NCBI RefSeq assembly: GCF_028389875.1
Contig: NC_084678.1
Span: forward strand, 17,452,899 to 17,516,898
Reading direction: 5' to 3'
Source: Rhea pennata
Lineage: Eukaryota; Chordata; Aves; Rheiformes; Rheidae
Length of the DNA stretch: 64,000 bases
In this document: positions 58,701 through 64,000 of the stretch, in pieces
Numbering within the stretch: position 1 is the stretch's first letter
Layout: the number at the start of each line of letters is the position of its first letter
Notes under the pieces: model-generated
Seen by the model: the letters and a program-made list of their open reading frames with translations, nothing else
Told to the model about the DNA's origin: nothing
Databases searched by the model: none
Made by a program: the position numbers and the translations under genes

Positions 58701-58948
58701 CTCTTTCTTAGCTATGGTGAATGTGCTGGGGTGCTGCATTTGAATCACCCCTAATGGAGGTCACCATCCTTAGAGTCTGGAGTAAGACTCTCTCGTGTAT
58801 TGAAGGACTTCTAGGAAGCCACTGTTACTGCTCCCTGTGGACAGGATGCAGCTGCTGTCCAGCTGAAAGCTTAGAGCTTGGGTCTTGACTAATGCAGCCT
58901 GTCAGCTGTCCTAGAGAATGGCTTCTGAGTACCTGATTCCTGTTTTAG
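52995..58948 (+). other. TPX2: TPX2 intron 1
   Basis: The first 0.5 kb continues the CpG island; the rest is AT-rich. It holds an A28 run (55696-55723) and an A20 run (57274-57293). No gene or well-matched transposon was recognised. The next exon probably begins after TTTTAG at 58948 and carries about 82 bases of 5' UTR. Confidence 0.65.
55696..55723 (+). repeat. A28 homopolymer in TPX2 intron 1
   Basis: Twenty-eight consecutive A. I looked upstream for the body of a SINE or processed pseudogene that would explain a poly(A) tail and found none, so it is listed as a simple repeat. Confidence 0.85.
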
Positions 58949-59030
58949 GATTTGGCATAACAGGTGATCAATGCTATTTGTCTAAAGGACTGAGACAGTG
59001 CAAGAGAAGGACTCTGGGGACAACGTGAAG

Positions 59031-62000
59031 ATGTCTCACCCGGAATCTCGCTATTCCTTTGATGTCCCAAACAATTGCATCAACTTTGGGTCCCTCAGTG
59101 ATGACGATGTGCTAAATGCAGATGCCTGGTTTGGTAAGTTGTTTTCAACTCGTTGATTTGTCTCCTGTTTGGACGAAGGCTGTTTTGCTGCATATTTTGT
59201 ACCTGATTTCTGTACTGATAGATTAGTCATGTTATTGACTGCATCATTCATCATGCAGTACTTTTCTTTGTATTTATCTCATCATGATCTGTAACTTGAC
59301 AGGTGACTTTGCTAACATCCTAGGGATATCAAGTAGTACTGTTAACAATTCTTAACATGGAGTGTATAGTGAAAGTCTCTTTCTTTCCTCCCAGATCGAC
59401 AAGCCAATCTAGAGAATGTCCCACCTGCAGATAATCTGCCAAGAGTCTTGCAAAATAGCCCTGCTTGTTCAAAGCTTGATAGTCTACTATCTTCTGTCAC
59501 CTCTCAAGGAGTAATGAGTAAGTTGGCAGGCATGGGGAGGCGAGGATAAAATCTGCTCGTTTTTCACCAGAAAAGTAAAAAGGCCTCAGTCTGGCTTTTG
59601 GGGGACCATCTTTATATACTGTTGTCTAGCAAGTTCTCACATGGCTTTGCTTTAGCACTCCTGTACATATAAACTGATCTTTGTTACTGTTCTCAGGTGA
59701 AAGCCACAATGCAGAGGACAGTAAAACAGAACATGCACAGGCCAATGTGGTTCCTCCGAATATTGTTGGGTCTCTGACAAGCTGGAGAGCTGCTGTTCCT
59801 GCACAGACCTCTCAAAGGTGAAATACTTGCAATCAGTTTGTGAGAAGATTGTTGGCAGTGTAACTAAGCAGATTCTTACTCTCGACATCTTGCAATTCTA
59901 GCTGTTCTTGGGTTATCTTGTGGGACTGACGTTTTGCAGTGCAGAGGTCATGTGCTGGGGTGGTTGATCTGCTTGCTAAGCTGGAGGGACAATCTCTAGG
60001 GCTGGAAATGTAATGCAGTGTCTCACGTGCTTGTCAAATGAGACCCGGTAGCCCTAGTAGCTTCTAGAATGTGAGAATACCTGAAAATGAGGAGGCTTAT
60101 AAAGTTTGTTTGTTTGTTTATATCTGTCTGAATTGAGCTGAACTCACTGTTCACAAGAACAGTGTGAGGCTCTGCACTTGCATAAACCAAAGAATAAACT
60201 TCTGGGTTGTAAATCTCAAGTCATTCAAACTACTTTTGGATAGTCATATTTAAAACACATCTGATTTATGTAGAGCATGTTGGGGTTTGAGGATGCAATA
60301 ATGAAAAGTATTATATAGTTTGCAAGTCTGCTTTGGACTGTGAGAAAGCTAACCTCTATTTTCTGTCATTCTGTAGAGCTGGTAGAAGACAGGCTACACA
60401 GCAGAGAAAAACACAGCAAAACAAACACCTGGCTAAAGTCAAAGCTGAGAGAAATGCTGTTGCCCTGGTTAATAATGAAGAGGTTCCACCACTGAAAAAA
60501 ATGAAAATGTATGTCATTGGTCCTTCAGCTTGGGGCTGGGAAGAGGGATACCACTGTTTCTTTTGGAGGTATTTCCAATTGGCTGTGGGGGGTTCTCAGA
60601 GAGCAGTGTGGAAGATTAGGGGGAGGTGACAGAGACCTGATTCCTTATACTGGTTTCATAGATGAGAAAAAAATGTCTTTAAGACCTAAAGGAAACACTC
60701 TATTTACTTGGAGGTGGAGATGTGAGTGAAATGAGCTGGGGTTTCTTAAGCTTCTTACTCCATACTCTGTGTCTGTTTGCTAGCTTTAAACCTGGCTTAA
60801 CTGGTCCATCGGGAATGAATCAGACAGTCATTGGCTATGAAAAAGTCATAGCTAGAATATTTCTCAAATTGGCTTAAATACTAAGATACTGTATGGTGAT
60901 AAACTTAAGGTCAGGAAATCATTACTAAAAAGAAGTGTAATCCTTCAAACACTGCTGTAGCTGAATGAACTACAATATACCTATCTTCTCAGAAAAGCTA
61001 AAGTTCTGAAAATTAGTAATTGGTCTTCCTTTCTGCAGCCTTAGAGTACCAGGGAAAAGTAGACTTTTTCTGCCTAGGCCCCTGATGAGGTAAGGCCAGC
61101 CCTGGAATATTTTAGAACTTCACCGGGTGCTGGGGGTGTTATGCATGGTGGCGAGAACTGCAGGTGGTCTTTCATTTTGAGCACGATGAGAGTGATTTGC
61201 TGTAACAACTTGTTAATTTTAGTTCTAACAGCAGAGAGAAGCTGATGGAAGTATCTGCAAAGAGAGAGCCCTTGCAGAATCCTGACCAGTCCCCAGAAAG
61301 AGGGAAAAGCAAATTGACCATGCCCACGACGCCAGCAATGTTGAAGTATGTAGCTTTCCCATAAACAAGGCTTGTCTTTGTTAATCATAATCGATCTATG
61401 TGACAGCCATGACTCTAGAGTGTTTTCAACTCAGCACATGATGGTATCACATTTAGTAAACACCAAATTAGACAATAGTATTAGGATGAAATGTACTTCA
61501 CTAACTCCACTTGTGCAAAGAAAAGCTTTGACTTTTAATTTGGTAGAAAAATGTTCGTGTTAATATTGAAGTGTGTATACAGCAAGTGGGTGTGCGAGGT
61601 AGTAGTTAACTACCAGCTTTCTTGAGCAATCAAAATCCCAACAAATTGTTTCTAAAGAATATGCTTTTAGAATGTGACTGTTTGTGAAATGTAGTCAGAG
61701 GTAGGTGTGCTCCTTTGCACTGACATCATACTTAATACTCAGTGAAACAGGGAGATGTGTATCACTACCTTAACTCTTAACATGGGTCTGCAGGAGGACA
61801 AATCTTTCTGGCAAGCTGAAGAGTACAGAGGAGCAGGAGCTGGAAAAGATGCAGCAATTGCAGCGGGAGGTTATGGAGCTGCGGAAGAAGAATGAGGAGT
61901 CTTTGAAAGCAGCTATTGCTGGAGCAGGTGGGCTCTAGCTGAATTTCAGGTTGAAGCTATGCAGGGCTCAGCTGGAGAGTGCAGCATGGAGCTGTACCTT

Positions 62001-64000
62001 TATTTTTTTATTTTATTTTTTTAAAAAGCTTTCAGATTTTGTACTAAGTATCAGGGTTTAGGTGGCTTCTATATGGATCAGCCTCCCAAAAGCCTGGAAA
62101 CTTAAAGCCTAAATTCTATTTTTTTTTTCATATTTTGAAAGGTTATAGATGAGTTCCCCCAAATCTGTCCAAGTTATTAGGAATTAAATTCCTTTTTTCA
62201 GCCCTCCCCACTGCAGACACATCAAGAAAAGCTTCCCTTAGTCCTTACATGCTCTTCTTCTTTAGGACAACCTGTGAAGAGAACTATTGGTCAAGTAACA
62301 AAGCCAATCGACTTTCACTTCTGCACGGAGGAGAGGGTAAAAAAACATGTGGAAAGCCAGCCTGGGCATGAATACAAGGAGGTCGATTTTGCAGCAGTAC
62401 TGAGGAAGCATCCTCCTTCTCCGGTGAGAGTTAAGAGTATTGCCAGCAAGCCCTTGATTAATTCTTGACACTTTGCTGCTCTTGCAACCTGGCAACCTGT
62501 TCAGCTGGCAAATACATAGAAGAAGGCATGTTGTGCATATGTACCCATTAGCTTACTGCATATCTGCACTGGCGCAAGACTTTAAAAGGACTCCCTTGGA
62601 ATAAATGGTCCATTCATGCCAGGCCTTCCTGTCATTACACTTCAAGCTTTAATCTTCCCCTTAATACAGTCTATGACTGATTTGTGCGTGTTTAGACAGC
62701 TAAGTAACTTTTGTCTAATATCAAGTGTTATGCCCTTCTAAATAAAGGGAAGGGAAAGATAATGCATACAGTGGGCAAAGGAAGTGACACTGATGGGTGC
62801 TGTTGCTAAATGGCTGTAATGACCGTAGTTCTTGCCTCCAGGTTCGAGTGCCAAAGGGGCCCACTGTCCCCAAGCCTTTCAACCTCTCCCAGGGAAACAA
62901 AAGAAAACTTGAAGAAACTACACCAGAGTATGTGTCCCTTGCTCAGCAGGTTGAAGCATTCCAAAAACGCACACCCTCTCGTTACCATTTGAGGAGCAGG
63001 AAATCTGATGAAGGTGAGCAGTTTTGGCTATGTCTAGCCTGCAGGCTATCCACAGAGGATGATGGAACAAGAAAGATGCATTAGCTATTGTACTGAGCAA
63101 ATTGTCTGCACCTATTGCAGGTCTTACTGTTAACTGCTAGCCTTTGACTTGAACTTATAGGCCCAGTTCCAGGAAAGCCACTGAAGACTCGGCTTACGCA
63201 CCCTAAAACACCTGTGCTTCAAACAAAGCAGCGCTTCAGACCTGCAACTTGCAAAAGTGCAGCAGAGTTGGAAGCTGAGGAAATAGAGAAAATTCAGCAG
63301 TAAGTAAAGTTTGGCTTCTTTCTCTTCTTTCTCTGAGAAGTGTACCACACCCTGGAAATCTCCCTTTCACATGCCAAAATACCACTTCTCAGGAACACCT
63401 GTTTTGTGTAAAAGAATAAGTAGTCTATAGGCACTGACATTCTTGTGCACAAGGCTGTGGTATTGAACACAGGGATGTAAAAGTAGCCAATTCATTTGAA
63501 GGTGCTCTTAGGACAGCTGTTTTTTGGTTAAGTACAATTTATGACTAGTAAAGCTAACCCAGTATAGCAGTACTGCCTGCACACAGTTTGAAACTTTGCT
63601 GTAGCCATACTTTGTGAGTTTTCAAGAAAGCAATTGTTGAGGTAGACCTCAGTCTTGCTATTTTTGAAACCAAGAGAATTAGTTAACTATGGTTTCACAC
63701 TACACGTATGTGACAAAACTGCTTCTGAATCTGACAGTTGCTCTTTTATGCTTTCAGATAAGCTACTTGCCAGAAGCTGTATCTTGTCATGTGCAATGTA
63801 TAGGTGACTGTCTCTTGTTTTTCCTATGTAGGTACAAATTCAGAGCAAGGGAGCTTGATCCCAAAATCTTAGAGGGTGGACCAATCCTACCTAAGAAACC
63901 CCCTGTGAAGGAACTTACACAGCCCATTGGCTTTGAGCTTGAAATAGAAAAAAGGATTCAGGAGCGTGAGAGTAAGAAGCAGCAGGAGGAAGAGCATTTT
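59031..64000 (+). CDS. TPX2: TPX2 microtubule nucleation factor, N-terminal exons (partial; runs off right edge)
   Basis: TPX2 is a Ran-regulated spindle assembly factor that nucleates microtubules, targets and activates Aurora A and recruits KIF11. Coding exons: 59031-59133, 59395-59517, 59697-59817, 60377-60508, 61223-61345, 61794-61927, 62266-62423, 62842-63013, 63161-63299, 63832-64000. The frame holds across all junctions, 458 codons so far. The Aurora A-binding start is conserved (YSFD at residues 8-11, INF at 17-19, AWF at 32-34). KKMK follows near residue 150, then a predicted coiled coil ([20 protein letters not shown]), DFHF and YKEVDF repeats, [32 protein letters not shown] and [20 protein letters not shown], matching human TPX2 in order. 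The KEN box known near residue 87 in human is not seen. The C-terminal half lies beyond 64000. Confidence 0.97.

Overview
This window is vertebrate, almost certainly avian, nuclear DNA. The support is intron-containing genes with vertebrate protein families, very short GC-rich introns over the first 24 kb, a CR1 LINE, a degraded gammaretrovirus-like ERV, and a BCL-xL protein of 229 codons. The gene order HM13 - ID1 - (BPI-family gene) - BCL2L1 - TPX2 matches human 20q11.21 synteny but is compressed into 64 kb. The species cannot be named from sequence alone.

Layout. 1-5710: the last exons of HM13 (signal peptide peptidase, + strand), with two alternative C-terminal coding exons. 5711-12900: a GC-rich gene-free interval upstream of ID1. 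It holds candidate enhancers, a purine-pyrimidine TG tract, a BMP-response element of the SMAD type fused to a CRE palindrome, and a 1.5 kb G-rich minisatellite lying between that enhancer and the ID1 promoter. 12900-13935: ID1, two coding exons. 13936-17440: GC-rich, no gene seen. 17541-21378: a complete 15-exon BPI/LBP-family gene (471 codons), with a 49-bp minisatellite in intron 9. 22510-44295: BCL2L1 (BCL-xL) on the - strand, convergent with the BPI-like gene, with two coding exons split by an 18.9 kb intron. 44500-47515: two CpG-rich blocks that look like alternative BCL2L1 first exons; the outer one also has the signs of a + strand promoter. 47600-52460: a repeat block (ERV fossil, then a broken CR1), both on the - strand. 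52690-64000: the TPX2 promoter, non-coding first exon, 6 kb first intron and the first 11 coding exons; TPX2 runs off the right edge.

Functionally these are independent neighbours: an ER intramembrane protease (HM13), a BMP-driven inhibitor of bHLH factors (ID1), a secreted lipid-binding or innate-immunity protein (BPI family), a mitochondrial survival factor (BCL-xL) and a mitotic spindle factor (TPX2). The most interesting signals are regulatory: the conserved ID1 BMP element and the minisatellite inserted beside it, the conserved alternative HM13 tail, a CpG island with three NRF1 palindromes and a possible unrecognised + strand first exon, and a textbook NF-Y/CHR promoter at TPX2. Exon borders were read by hand from splice sites and reading-frame continuity; every multi-exon model given here keeps frame throughout.
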